Notes: generated by a model from the letters alone, not told the origin. A stretch of 64,000 nucleotides of DNA from Phyto melanocephala (GCA_941918925.1 OW799234.1:10259001-10323000), one strand, 5' to 3'. Positions 47,819 to 59,969 are shown, numbered from the stretch's first letter. Numbers and translations: made by a program.

Positions 47819-48039
47819 GCTGATTAAAACATAAGAGTTGATGCATAAAACGCATTGTGTGTAACTTGAGTTTAGAAACGTAGAAAAAGGTGAAAAAGTA
47901 TCAAACGCAACAACGCATGAACGGATGGTATGTAACTCCACCTTATCTCTCGTCGCGCATAATTTTTTTTTGTCATACTTCTTACATTAAAAACAAAAAC
48001 AAAAATTGTCCACCTTAGATTCTTATTTGTCATTTTAAA

Positions 48040-50420
48040 ATGTTAAATAGTCATCCGACAAATTAACCTGACTTAATAAATTGTCAGTTACAATATGAAA
48101 TACTCTGAAGTTGAAGAATTTTTCTAAGGTTGGGTGTTTAACAAGATTAATTTTAATAGGTTTAAGAAAATAATAAGTATTCAAGAGGCAGCATAAATAC
48201 TTAAATTTACCCGACATAATTGTCTGACAAAGTTGAAAAAAAAGTAAAAACAAACTTATTAAATTTAATATGTTTAGTAAACTAACTTATTAGTATTTTA
48301 CATGAGGTGGCACAAGAGGGTATCCGACAAACTTAGCCGACAAACTTACCCGACAAAATTGTCTAATGAAATTTAGATTTGATTCTTCTTGAAAACAAGT
48401 TTATTAATGTTGAATATGTTTCAGAAAATAATAATGAGTTTTTGGCAAAATTGTACAAAAAAGTAAACATCCGACAAATTTATCCGACATACTTAATAAA
48501 AGTATGTATAGGTTAATATAGACTCAATTACTTTGTCATAAAGGAAATAAATCAAACAGACTTTCCAAAATAATAAAAAGCATTTTTTAAAGACACTTCC
48601 TATAGTTAACAGACAAATTTGTCTGATTATAAAAAAATTATTTAAAAAGCTTCTAGAGTTTCAAACTAATAAGAAGTTAATTAAATTTAGATATAACTGA
48701 GACAGCTAAAGTGCTCAAATATTCATCCGACAACTTATCCCGACAAACGGACATGCAGTATCTTATTATTCGGACATAAAAAATGGGCCATAGAAGATCT
48801 TCCAAGTTTACTAAATATTTTTTATACCAAAAATAAAACTCATAGATTAAGCAGACAAATTTGTCTGATTAAATTTAAAAAAAGTTTTAGTTTAAGTTGC
48901 TTGAGATTTCCTAAGAAGGCGACTAATTAAATTTTAAAGTATTAATAAAGTATTGATTTTGTATGTAAGTGTGCTAAAAATATTTATCCGACAAGTTTAG
49001 CCGACAATTTTTAGAAAATATATGAAATAAAATAAATAATTGAGGTACATTTTAGCATAAGAATTTCAGATTTAAATAATAAAAAAAGTCGCTCCTGCAG
49101 CAAGCAGACAAATTTGTCTGATTAAAATAAAAAAACCCGAAAAGTTTTTATAAAATTGATTTAGTACACCGAAGAAAATTAAATTAAATTTAGAAGTATT
49201 TAAGAAAGTAATACTTAGTATATGAATGTGCTTAAAAATATTTAACCGACAAATATATCTGCTTAATCCAATAAAATATATATTAGTATGTACTTAATTC
49301 TTCTATTATGAATAAAATAAGCCATTTTAGCTTTCGCAAAAGAGTTAAAAATTTTTTAAAGTAAAAAACAGAGCTCCTACAGCAAACAGACAAATTTGTT
49401 TGATTAAATTTAAATAAGGTTTAAAGGCTTGCTTAAAGTTGCTTGAGTACTCTTTAGGAGGCAATTAAATTTGCTAATATTTAAAAAAGTAATACTGTGT
49501 ACATGAGCTTGCTTAAAGGTAGTCATCCGACAAATTTGTCTAACCAATTTAAAAAATATATACAATAAAATAAAAAATAATAAAGGCCTAACCAAGGCAT
49601 ATTCATACAGGGTTATGCAACGGCGAATTAATACAACAAAGCATTTTTTTAAGGGGTGCCAAGGCCAATACGTATGTCAGGGATGGAAAAGTTGTTATGT
49701 TAGGTTTAATTTGATAAAATTTGATTAAAAAAAGGATATATATTTGTGGAAAACATTATAAATTATGCAATAGAAACAAATATACATAAATTTGGTAAAT
49801 TCCTTATCAAGAAAATACACTTTAGGTTAATGTTTAATACCGAAACCAAAATCTCATTTTCCATCCCTGCATTAATAAATGAAATTAAGGCGAATTCAAC
49901 AAATTTTTACAAAATGATTCCCTATCAGCTGGGCTAATAACTTCACCTGTATGAATTCGCCTTGGGCCTAACTTTGCATAAAAACTGAAAAAATAAAAAA
50001 GAGAGAACTCCTGCAGCAAACAGACAAATTTGTCTGATTATATTGAAAAAAAATTTCAAAGTTTATTTAAAGTTTATTTAATATAAAATTAAATTTTAAA
50101 ATGTCTGAGTGAATAATTTTGATTACATGCATCGGCTGGAAAATATTTATTCGAAAAATTTTGACCGACATAAAATATATCTTGGTATATACTTAATTCT
50201 TTTGCTATGCAAAAAAGAAGCCTTTATGACAATTGAAAATTATAAAAAAAAGGATAGCTCCTGTAGCAAACAGACAAATTTGTCTGATTGGTTTAAAAAA
50301 AGTTAAAGGCATTTAAAATATGATAAATCTGCGAAAAAAACTGCATGAGTCTGGTCAATCATTCATCGGATAAATTTACCCGACAAACAGACAAAATAAG
50401 GATGTGTTATAATAAATAAA
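48040..50420. repeat. Satellite-like array, ~250-bp period, core CAGACAAATTTGTCTG
   Basis: The 16-bp perfect palindrome CAGACAAATTTGTCTG (one variant with TTTG) lies at 48610, 48852, 49105, 49387, 50021 and 50271. The steps are 242, 253, 282, 634 and 250 bp; the 634 step contains the 380-bp MITE insertion, leaving 254. Each unit also has ATCCGACAAATTT- or CCGACAAA-type blocks, CTCCTGCAGCAA and TTTAAAGTTGCTTGAG. Units are well diverged. Edges are gradual. Confidence 0.85.
49585..49972. mobile_element. MITE family M1, copy 3, inside the satellite array
   Basis: Element 49593-49964 begins CAAGGCATATTCATACAGG and ends CCTGTATGAATTCGCCTTG, with perfect duplication GGCCTAAC (49585-49592 and 49965-49972). 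It is the best-preserved M1 copy. Confidence 0.93.
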
Positions 50421-51639
50421 TGAAGCGAAACAAACTTTAGCAAAAAAATTTTAAATACAGTTTCTGCAAAAGGACTTATTTGTTTTAGTTTTAGTACTCC
50501 TAAGAAGCCAATTAAATTTGGACATTCATAAGCTAATAGTACTGAGTATTTTCGTATTTGCATGTGTGTACACCATTTTATTTATTTAGTGATTTTTTCT
50601 TTTAACTAAAAGTCTGTTGTGAGAACTTTGAAAGTTGTTGTCCTACATACTGTGTAAATATAAAACTTTGAAAAACGTAGTTGATATGTTAGTAAAGGCG
50701 TGTGTGTGTGTTTCTTTGACAATTGTTGTTGTGCTGTTGTCTTGGAGTGTTGGAAGAATGAAAGGCTTGTTTGTTTGCATTGAGAATAAGAATGAATTTA
50801 TCTTTGTTCATCGAAAAATTATAAAGTTTTATGTGCGAAATTGTTTGCTTTATTGATTGATGTTTTTCCTTTTTAAATTATTAAGTATAGAAAATCAGCA
50901 AAATATTTTTTAAGTGAAAGCATCAGGGGGTAGTGAGGTCAAATAATGTTAAAAAGAACCTTTATTTTAAACATCAAATGTAAGTATTTTAAAAGGGGTT
51001 TTTATATGAAAAATAAATGAAATGTAAGTGTAAAATTTTGAAAAGTAATGGGATAATGCTTTCAAAACTTTTTTTACACCATGGCCATGAACATTTATTA
51101 AAATCTTATCTAGCGGCGAAATAGAAAATTATTGTTGATATTAAAATTGTATAATACTTGAGTGCGTAATTTTTATTATGCTATTGGGGTGTAGTTTTTA
51201 AAAAGAATTTCCTAATTTTTCCACATTCGCGGTAACCTTTAACAAAATCAACTACAACTATTGTATTATGATAGAAAGTAACGGGCAAAATTAAAAAATA
51301 TGTTTTTGAACTAGCAGAACCCGAACCGCTTTACTAGACCCAACAAAGCTTTCGATTTGATAGATTTGGAGATATATTTTAAAATTATCTGACAAAAGAT
51401 AGTTGTTAGGTGTGCAATAGCTGTCATAAATAGTTTTTCATTCGTATGATGGTATCACTCCACTTACTCCATCCTTAGCATTTTTGTTCTCAGTATGAAA
51501 TTGTTATCAAAGCGAGCTCGTACTATATTTGAGGCAAATTAATTAAAAGATTAAAGTTTTTCAGAATCACATCAAATGTAGTTTTGGGGTATGAAAGTTA
51601 ACATATCCCCTCTTCTTATCCTATCGATTTTGAGACCGA
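50421..51639. other. AT-rich, no gene recognised
   Basis: GT run near 50700. 51290-51470 loosely resembles 6600-6710. Confidence 0.5.
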
Positions 51640-52340
51640 ATAATAACTATAGGGCTGCAGATATATTAAATAAAGTTCTTTGTATGGAAAGTACCACGCC
51701 CTCTCATTTAACCTTATCCAATCATTTAAATAAAAATTTAAAATTTTTATTAAAATGTTAAATACTAGGATTAAAAACTCTAAAAACTGTCTTGAGAGTT
51801 TCTAAAATAGCCATAAAATTAGTTTTTTGTATGGGGGGTATTACTAACCCTGCTCCGATCATATGCTTTGTTGGCTGCAATAAGACAAATGAGATGAAAG
51901 TAAAACTTATAAAGTCTTGTGATTATATATATAATAGTTTTCTAGATATCGAAGAAAATGTAGTGTAGGTGCCACGCCTACTGTTATTTTTTAGCTCATT
52001 TTTAGCCAAACTATGCAAGTTATTATTAAAATAGCCTACATACATTTTAAAGACTTTAGGTATAGTAACACTCTGGTTATGGGGGACAAATTTTTAATTT
52101 TGTATAAGGGATGCCACGCCCACTTCAAATTCCATAGGAACTACGCTTGAGCTTTATAAATAATTCTTAAAAATAAGCAAAATCAATATAACCGTTTTCT
52201 GGGGGTTCGATTAGAAGAAAATGTTTTAAAATAACAATGTAGTAAGCATACAAATTCGAAAAATTTTAGTTTTAAATCGAATTACAGAGCGAATGGGATT
52301 TTAGATAAATTTAAAAAAGTGGGCATGGTTAATTTTTATT
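51640..52340. repeat. Decayed CCACGCC-unit array
   Basis: CCACGCC within TACCACGCCCTCTC (51691), GTGCCACGCCTACTG (51970) and ATGCCACGCCCACTT (52110), with GTGGGCATGG at 52319. Same unit type as the Helitrons, without their ends. Confidence 0.55.
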
Positions 52341-52380
52341 TCCGTAAAAACCTAAGTTGGCTAATGACAAACATTAAGAA

Positions 52381-53155
52381 AACAAGTAACAGTGCTATAT
52401 TCGGCCGTGCCGAATCTTATATACCCTTCACAACGTGTAGTCATGCAATAACAATTGTTTGTATCACCATTCATCCCATATAAAATACGTGCATACGTAC
52501 ACGTTAGAATAAATGTGGCATCGAATCCCAGCTGAGCCAAAAAAATTTTATTTTATATTATTTAATATATTATTTATATTTTATTATTTTTTTTATATTT
52601 TTTTTAAATTTTTTTAGAAAAATTTTAAAAAAATTTTTTTAAATTTTTTTTTAATTTTTTTAAAATTTTTTTTTTGTAGTTTTTTTTATTATTTTTTTCT
52701 TATTTTTAATATTTTTTTTTTTTTGTAACTTTTTTTTGTTTGGTATGTTTTTTACATGTATCTATGTATGTATGTTGTTGTTGTAATTGTGAAAAAAAAC
52801 GAGGTGGTCGTGGTTTTTTGCTCATATCTCAGAAAGTTATGGGGCGATTGTGCTGAATTTCAATAGCGATTCATTCCTGGATATTTCCAAGAGATTGATA
52901 CCATATACAGATCTGAGGAACATATAGTTGCTTCTAAAAGTTGATTTCAACCAACACACGGACAGACGGGCAGACGGACAGACGGATAGACGGACAGACG
53001 GACAGACGGACAGACGGTCAAGGCTTAATCGACTCCTCTATTCATAAGCTTTCAGAAAATATATACTTTATGGGGTCGAAAATGAAAATTGTAGAAATTA
53101 CAAACGGAATGACAAAGCTATATATACCCTTGTGCACCACAGGTGAAGGGTATAA
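52381..53155 (+). mobile_element. DINE-1/mini-me-like Helentron, copy 2, middle module inverted
   Basis: Complete start AACAAGTAACAGTGCTATAT, TTCGGCCGTGCCGAA, CACAACGTGTAGTCATGC. GACA/GACGG repeats at 52960-53021. Closing stem CTATATATACCC against GGGTATA (53086-53154). The block from the tRNA-like motif to the A/T tract (about 52500-52760) is in the opposite orientation to copies 1 and 3: it reads GGCATCGAATCCCAGCTGAG, then a T-rich tract. Confidence 0.82.
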
Positions 53156-54093
53156 AAAAAATGGTGAATTAATGCAGCTGCTCTTGAGTAATGTGAATAC
53201 CAACGAACGAACGTGATTTTTATTAATATAGAAGAAGAAGAATTTGTATCCACCACCCAATAAATAGTAAAATTATATTGATCTTATTATTGCGTTTGTA
53301 ACATATCGGTATATTCGTTTAAGATCCTATAAATTACATATCTTTTAAATTTTTTTAAAAACTCAAATTTATGTACCTCCCCATGTTTGCCCATCTGTCT
53401 GTTGAAATCACTATAAAACCCAGATAAAAGATTCTAAAGTAATAAAATTTGACTAAAATATTTTTTTGTATACTATTCAGTTTTGTTATTGAAAATGAGT
53501 GAGATTGGCGTAACAGAGAAAAAATTATGCATCCTAACCTAAAAATGAGTCATGTGTCATCATAATGATCCTTCGACACCAAACAAAATGCGAAACAGTA
53601 TAACAAATTAATGTAGAATTATAAAATTTTTTGGAAATATTTTAGTTGAATGTAGGACTATATTTTTTAACATTTAAATTTAATTCATTAGTAGAAATAA
53701 ATGACACGCCTACTTTAATGCCTAATTCCCATATAAGACTTATTTATATCTATATTTATGGGTGGGTGTCTTTTAATTTATTTAAGACTCTGTGGTTATA
53801 CATTCAGCTTCAAATAAAAAGAAGGAAAATAGGTGCGACATGCCCACTTTTACGCCCATATTTTATTATTTCTATACTCTATTCCATTAGTTGTCGATAC
53901 AAGAATTTCATCACAGTCGTTTCTATCGTTATTCCTAGTTTTCATTATCAAGTTTTTTTTTTGTTAATTTGAACTCTAAATCCCTTTTATGGCAATACCC
54001 TGTATATGTTTTATTTTATTTCTTTTTAAGATACATTTTATTAAAGCACCATTGTGCTGCTTTAGCTACCATAACAATATATTCACTTTATAG

Positions 54094-54178
54094 GCAAGCA
54101 ACGACAGCAACAAAATTGCAACAACTACAGCAACAGCAATTGAGGCTAAACAATCAATATTTTTTAAACCTCAGAACA
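54094..54178 (+). other. Putative Q-rich coding exon
   Basis: An acceptor-like ATTCACTTTATAG ends at 54093 and a good donor GTGAGT starts at 54179. The 85 nt between are open in two frames; one reads KLQQLQQQQLRLNN. CAG/CAA-rich exons are common in fly regulators, but the same could arise from a CAA repeat. No neighbouring exon recognised. Confidence 0.25.
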
Positions 54179-54516
54179 GTGAGTGACTTTGTGGCAAAAG
54201 TTTTCGTTTTCATTTTTTAAATGTTTTTGTTGTGGTGGATGTTGTTGTAGTTGCTTAAATGTATGCACAGGTATATTGTTGAATATTTGTGTGCTAACGT
54301 TTTTGCACAGAAACCAAACTAAAACAACTAAAATAGCAACATCAACAAAAACAATATAGAGAATGAATGAAACAATTTTCAAAAGTAGTTTTTTGTTATT
54401 ATTGTTATTTTTTCATATCTACCTCTATTGTTAGTTGTTGGTTTTGACATGCTCCCTCTCTCTCTCTCTCGTTATTCCTGCATTTTTTTCCAGAACAGGG
54501 CAGGGAAATAGTTAAA

Positions 54517-54565
54517 CACATACATACATACATACGTACATACATACATACATACATACATACAT
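54517..54565. repeat. ACAT microsatellite
   Basis: About 12 units with one CGTA interruption. Confidence 0.95.
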
Positions 54566-55540
54566 TTAACAATGAATCAACCGAAAAAAAAACAAAAACA
54601 CACATACATACATACACTCTTGCTTAAAAATAGCAGCAATCGTTTGTTAATGTATGAGTGCATACGTGAGCGAGTGAACATATAAATGTAAGCGTTTATG
54701 TGTATTATGGAATCAGCCCTACAACTTAAAATACATCGTTTTCATTTTCATTTTTGTATTTGTTTATGTTGTTTTTTCTTTTTATAAATTTTCTATTTTT
54801 GAGCAGTTGCAGTTGTATATGGCAACCAAACAATTTTTGTGAACCTTTTGCATGCATAAACTTTCTACTAGATTTTGCAATAGTAGTAGTTGTAGATGTT
54901 TGGTTTGTAATGAACGCAAGAGCGTTATTACAATAAAATACCATATGTACCTGTTATTTACCTGATGATAGTGGTAGTGGTAATAGGGACAGTAAAAAAA
55001 ACCATAACAATAAAAAACGAAAAACGAAAATCCCCCATTGTGATTAAGTAGAAAACTAGTTTTTCTGTTGTTTCTATGTATGAATGTATTGGTAAAATAC
55101 AACAGTATGCAAGTGGGTAGGGTAGAGTTAAAGGATTTTTGTATTTAAGCAGAAAATTTAAAATATTAGCTTGCACAGGAGAAGCTGTTTATACATTTTT
55201 TGGTGTAGCGAATGTTTATTTGTAATGTGGTATGACTTTAAGATTTGTTAGTGATAAAAAACATTTTTTTTTTAGATGTACAATGGTTGTTTTATATAAA
55301 AACAAACGTTAAAAACATCTTGTTTCATAAATACCTAAAAGTGTCAAGACAAAGGCAGGTTATTGATTCTAGTATTTTTGTATTTTTTTGTATTTTTGTT
55401 AAACGACTTAATAATTGATTGGATTGATGGACCAGAGTCTGTAGAGGCAAACGCGCTAACCTGCCTAGTGACACTGAATAGCCAAATAATATAGTACTTC
55501 TATTAGCTTAACTTGTGCTTATGTATCAAAGAAACTTTAT

Positions 55541-56380
55541 TATACCCTTCACACAGTGAAAAAGGGTATATATAGGTTTGTCATTCCGTGTGAAATTTCT
55601 ACAATTTTGATTTCCGACCCCATAAAGTATATATTTTCTGAAAGCTTATGAATAGGGGAGTCGATTAAGCCGTGTCAGTCTGTCCGTGTGTATGTTGAAA
55701 TCAACTTTTTGAAGCCCCCCGACATCGCTTGGACTCGGGTGAGGTATTAAAATATCAGAAATATTCGGGAGTAGATCGGTATTCAAAATCAGTACATAAA
55801 CATCGGTACATAAACAACTGAGATATGAGCAAAAACCCACGACCACCTCGATTTTTTTTTCACAAAAACAACATTACAACAACAATATGCATACATACAA
55901 ACGTGTATACTGGTTAGAGTAAACGTGGCATCGAATCCCAGCTGAGCCAAAACAAATTTATTTTAAATTTTTTTTTAAATTTTTAATTTTTTTTTATTTT
56001 TTATTTAACATATTATTTATATTTTTATTATTTTTTTTTAATATTTTTTTTAATATTTTTTTTTTTATTTTTTTGGTTTTATATTTATTATATATATTTT
56101 AATTATTTAAAAAAAATTTTTTTTTAATTTTTTTTTTATTTTTTTTTTTAATTTTTTTAAAAATTTTTTTTTTTAATTTTTTTATTTTTTTTTTTTTAAC
56201 ATACATACGTAAATTTATAATTTTACAATGGGATGTTTTTATATATGTATGTTTTTTATATGTATGTACGTATTTCATATGGGATGAATGGTGATACAAA
56301 CTACTGTTATTGCATGACTACACGTTGTGAAGGGTATATAAGATTCGGCACGGCCGAATATAGCGCTCTTACTTGTTTTT
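55541..56380 (-). mobile_element. DINE-1/mini-me-like Helentron, copy 3
   Basis: On the minus strand: ACAAGTAAGAGCGCTATATT, CGGCCGTGCCG, A/T tract (55950-56200), TTTTGGCTCAGCTGGGATTC, the GGTGGTCGTGGGTTTTTGCT block, one CACACGGACAGACTGACACG remnant in place of the longer GACA array, and the closing hairpin at 55541-55575. Full length and same internal order as copy 1. Confidence 0.85.
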
Positions 56381-56726
56381 AACCTTAATATGCCCGACCA
56401 ACTTGAAAGTATTCACATGTTAACACGTTATTGAATAGATACATTGGGTATAACCACGCCCATACAAATTAATGTTGTTTTCAATTATTAAGAGATATTG
56501 GGAAAACGATTTCTTTTACTTTTACTTTTACCCATTTCGCTATTCAAAACAGATAATGCAGTGAAAATAAAAATGGGCAGAACCATGCCCATACAAAGTA
56601 AATATCAATTTTCAACTGGTTAATTTTAACTGATATGTATGAATATTTAGTTAGACACACATAGAGCTCTCCAAAGCATACATTTCAATGATATGTGCCA
56701 CGCTCATAAATAAAATTTTCTTATAA

Positions 56727-57127
56727 AAGGTCCGCCAAATAACTTTTTTTTTTGAAAATGCTATACAAAAAAGTGTAGCTTCGGCTGTGTGGCACGTAGC
56801 GCCGTCGTGTTGAAACCAAATGTTGCCAATATCCTCCTCTTCAAGTTTTGTGAACAAAAATTCGTTCAACATGGCTCGATAACTATCGCCATTGACTACG
56901 ACCACTCCTTGCTCATTTTCGAAGAAAAATGGCACAATTATGACTCTAGACCAAAATCCACACCAAACAGTGACTCGTTTTGGTTGTATCGGCTTTTCAA
57001 TGTGTGCGTGCGGATTGGCTGTGCCCCAAATGCGACAATTTCGCTTGTTTACATAACCGCCAAGCTAAGTGTTACTATTCACGAAATAAGCACTAGTTGA
57101 AAAAAAAACGTTAGATGGCGGACCCTT
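56727..57127 (-). mobile_element. Deleted mariner-type element with TIRs
   Basis: AAGGTCCGCCAAATAACTTT at the left is mirrored at the right (to 57127) by AAGGGTCCGCCATCTAACGT. About 400 bp, against 1.2-1.3 kb for complete mariners. TA duplication not visible. Sits in the GGGCGTGGC array. Confidence 0.82.
56757..57060 (-). pseudogene. mariner-type transposase core fragment
   Basis: From about 57056 on the minus strand: GGYVNKRNCRIWGTANPHAH, PKRVTVWCGFWSRVII, FFFENEQGVVVVNGDSYRAM, then WFQHDGATCHTAEATL. In this IS630/mariner family the HDGA Asp is the second catalytic residue. The first Asp (in DEAHF just before GGYVNK) and the third are lost in the deletions on each side. About 98 codons remain open, which suggests the element died recently or was deleted before point decay. 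Same protein family as the relic at 21190-21640. Confidence 0.88.
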
Positions 57128-57870
57128 CAGTACTTCAACGTAAGCGATTAACGGCTACTTTGTGTGTGCTCAAAGTGATTTTACCAGGCTGTACAATAAC
57201 CATAAAAAGTAAATAGTAATTTTTAACATAAATAACGTAATTGATTTCTTTATAATATTTATTTATAAATAACGTGATTGACTTATAAAAAGCTTTACAC
57301 AAGCAAAGCTCTTTCGAAACCATATATTTTTTTTGTAAACGTAGTGGGAAAGTGCCACGCCTATATAAATTGAATTTTATTTTTCTAGCACTTCTACTGC
57401 AACTTTTTTTTTATATAACTTTCTGTACTTGTTAATACTAAAATTTCATAGACTATTATGATAAGAAAAAATGGGCAGTGCCACGCCTATAAAAATTAAA
57501 TAGTACTTTTTAACTAATTCTCCTTACCTGATTGCTAAACAGCATTTGACAATACAGAGTTTTTAACAACTTATTTTTATGAAAAATGTGGGCAAAGCAA
57601 CGCCTTAAAAAATTTAATTTTCTTTGCTTAGTAGTTCTACTAAACCGGTGGGGGGACTTTATGATAATAATTGTAGGCAGTGTCATGGCCATAAAAATTA
57701 AGTAGTAATATTCAATTAGTTATAAGTGCTTAACTGGTTCTTATCAAACTTTGCTCACATTTAGAGCTGTCTCGATCATACACTTTGATTATGAGAAAAG
57801 GGGGCAGTGCCACACCCCTATATATCAAATATTGTTTGTTTTTCGTAGTTCTACGTGAAGAAATACTGTA

Positions 57871-58079
57871 TAGGTTAGGTTGAAAGGAGGGACACTAAAA
57901 GCCCAAACACACGACAGGTACACACTTATGCCCAATTGGCTTGTTGTGCGCTCCATATAGAATAGTTCGAATAAAAGAGAAAGAGAAGCAGATCAGTTCA
58001 GAGTCGCTGGCGGGAATCGAACTCGCAACCCTTAAACTAGCAGACCAGCACACCACTGACTAGTCCACTGGGGCACACG
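57871..58079 (-). mobile_element. tRNA-derived SINE, copy 2 (full)
   Basis: Minus strand: head GTGTGCCCCAGTGGACTAGT, box B region GCGAGTTCGATTCCCGCC, then body CTATATGGAGCGCACAACAA, and tail GCTTTTAGTGTCCCTCC ending CAACCTAACCTA. The head matches copy 1; the tail matches 61835-61942. The T-arm is intact but no acceptor stem closes. Confidence 0.8.
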
Positions 58080-59969
58080 TTGAGTTCAAAGGAAGTAAGT
58101 AATTTTCTTTTCCTTTTGAAACTAAAAAATGAGTAAATATATTTCAGTGAAAACACTGTTTATAAGCCAATTCAATTAAAAAATATTTCTTAAGTATTCA
58201 GGTTTTCTGCAACAGTAATTACATTTAACAACCAAATAATTTATTTTATAATAATAACGGTGGAATAGTTGCAACTTTCAAGTGAAATAAGTCTTCTTGT
58301 CATGAATAAATATGGAAGATGTTATTTGCGGTCTCGAAGAAGTTGCCATTGAACCATAAAGAACACTAAAAAGATAGTTTTCTTTTGTAGCTAATGATTT
58401 TATTAACATTAACATTAAGTCAGAAATAAGTCTCATTACTAAACAAGATATTTTAAGTATTGCGCAAAGTAACATTTTCCACAGAAAATCATGATATTTA
58501 AAATAAATCTGTAAAATTTCAAACAATTGTGCCAACATCAGAATGATAACAGTGTCGCCGGAACTGATAAATATATGACACTACAGGCATCCTCCTTAGA
58601 AAAATAAATTAAAGTACCTGCAACACTTGTATTAAATAACATGAAAACTTAGCCGACACTTGGCGGCAAATATCACTGTAAAATAATTTATGTTAAAAGC
58701 AATGTCAAAGAGAATTTTTCAAACAACAAAAAAAAACTGAATATTAAATTTGTACAACAGGCCGTATGATTGATATTAATTTAAAACTTTTTAAGGGATT
58801 TTAAAAAACGTCCAGAGGTTTTGCAAGTAAAAACAAATTGTTAATAAAAAAAAAAAACTAAACAACTTTGCTTTATAGCTATAAAATATTACAAAAATTT
58901 TAAGTGAAATATTGGCCCTTTTTTCTCGTTTGATCTGTTAACATTCCTGTGTCCAGTATTACTTTGTTATTTCTTTTAAGTTTTATACTCCCAATAAAAT
59001 TTATTGAAATATTTTTCATCTTGCTTTGGGCAAATTAAAATATTTCTCTCCTAAATTGTTTTTCTTTTATTACACAATTTCCAAGTATATTGCGAACAAT
59101 AAAAATTCTAATTGTAAAAACAAAACACAAAACCATACACCATTAACACAGCTATTTAGATCTTTATACAACTACAAGCATTACTTATTACACACATACA
59201 CATATGAACTTGCTATTTGTATAAACATTTTACTATTATATCTACTCTTCTCGCTAACGCCATCTTTGAAATATTAGACTAAATAGTGAAAAAAACAACA
59301 ACAACATACATTAACAACAACTACATGCATAAGCTTTTAAATTTTGCATGTACATATGTACAAACATACACACAAATCGTAATGTGTTCTTTTATAGTGT
59401 TACAATATTTAAAATTTTGACACAATTTTTGGATGATGTGAATGTGAGAGATGTGAAAAATTAAAGGAACTGTGTGAGAGAGGGGGAAAAAAAACTAACG
59501 GAAAACCTATAAAACATGTAGCTGTAAAGGAAATTTATATAGACTACTCATATTCGTCTAACAAACATACCGACAAGAGTTGAAAAAAAATATTCATGCA
59601 GTCATTTTTATATATCGTTAGCAGAAACGTAAACGAATATAGAAGAATATGAACATGTTGAATTATGAATTGTCATTTGATAGGTGAAATTAAATATTCA
59701 ACAAAATATGAAAAATGATACTAAGATTCACTAATTCAAATTTCATTCAATTGTAACATAAATAGGAATTTTAAGTTACATAGTAGTATACCGATAAAGA
59801 GTGCTGATGATGAAATCGTAGCTGATTTCGAAAATGCATTCCACTCGGCTAATATCGGAAATAATTATTAGAAAGAATATTCCTACAATGGTTACAATTT
59901 AATTTAATTTGAATTATAAAATTAAATAAATAAACAAATGAACTTAAGCCGGAATAGAAAATGGTTCAC
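58080..59969. other. AT-rich, no gene recognised
   Basis: A 86-codon minus frame (58278-58538) has no recognisable domain. Otherwise ordinary. Confidence 0.5.

Larger units (their letters stand above)
45759..47942. mobile_element. Outer TIR element of a three-level nest
   Basis: TGGAGTTACATACCATGCGT at the left (45761) is mirrored at the right (to 47940) by TGGAGTTACATACCATCCGT; similarity extends ~45 bp. TTAT-like flanks on both sides; duplication unresolved. Without the inner hAT-like element it is about 760 bp. Non-coding. Confidence 0.82.
53156..55540. other. Least transposon-like stretch; microsatellites, putative exon
   Basis: 53690-53900 has weak CACGCC/GGGTGGG traces. Beyond 53950 I see CAA/CAG-rich sequence, CT repeats (54455-54470), an ACAT microsatellite (54517-54565) and long non-repetitive AT-rich DNA, as in large fly introns. 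Confidence 0.5.
56400..57850. repeat. Array of ~120-bp CCACGCC units with a mariner insertion
   Basis: GGGCAGTGCCACGCC-like cores near 56450, 56575, 56695, 57350, 57475, 57595, 57680 and 57805. One unit still has AAACTTTGCTCACATTTAGA and GAGCTGTC, matching AAACTTTGCACACATA and GAGCTGTCATGA of the Helitrons, so the array is a decayed relative. Confidence 0.7.

Noticed and set aside
48040..50420. CRISPR-like array because of regularly spaced palindromes
   Set aside because: Period of ~250 bp, diverged units throughout and a eukaryotic setting; it is a satellite.
53969..54220. 83-codon open frame as a whole gene
   Set aside because: Only the middle 85 nt are bounded by splice-like signals; the rest looks intronic.
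56100..56300. Lys-rich protein frame
   Set aside because: Poly-Lys comes from the A/T homopolymer tract of the Helentron.
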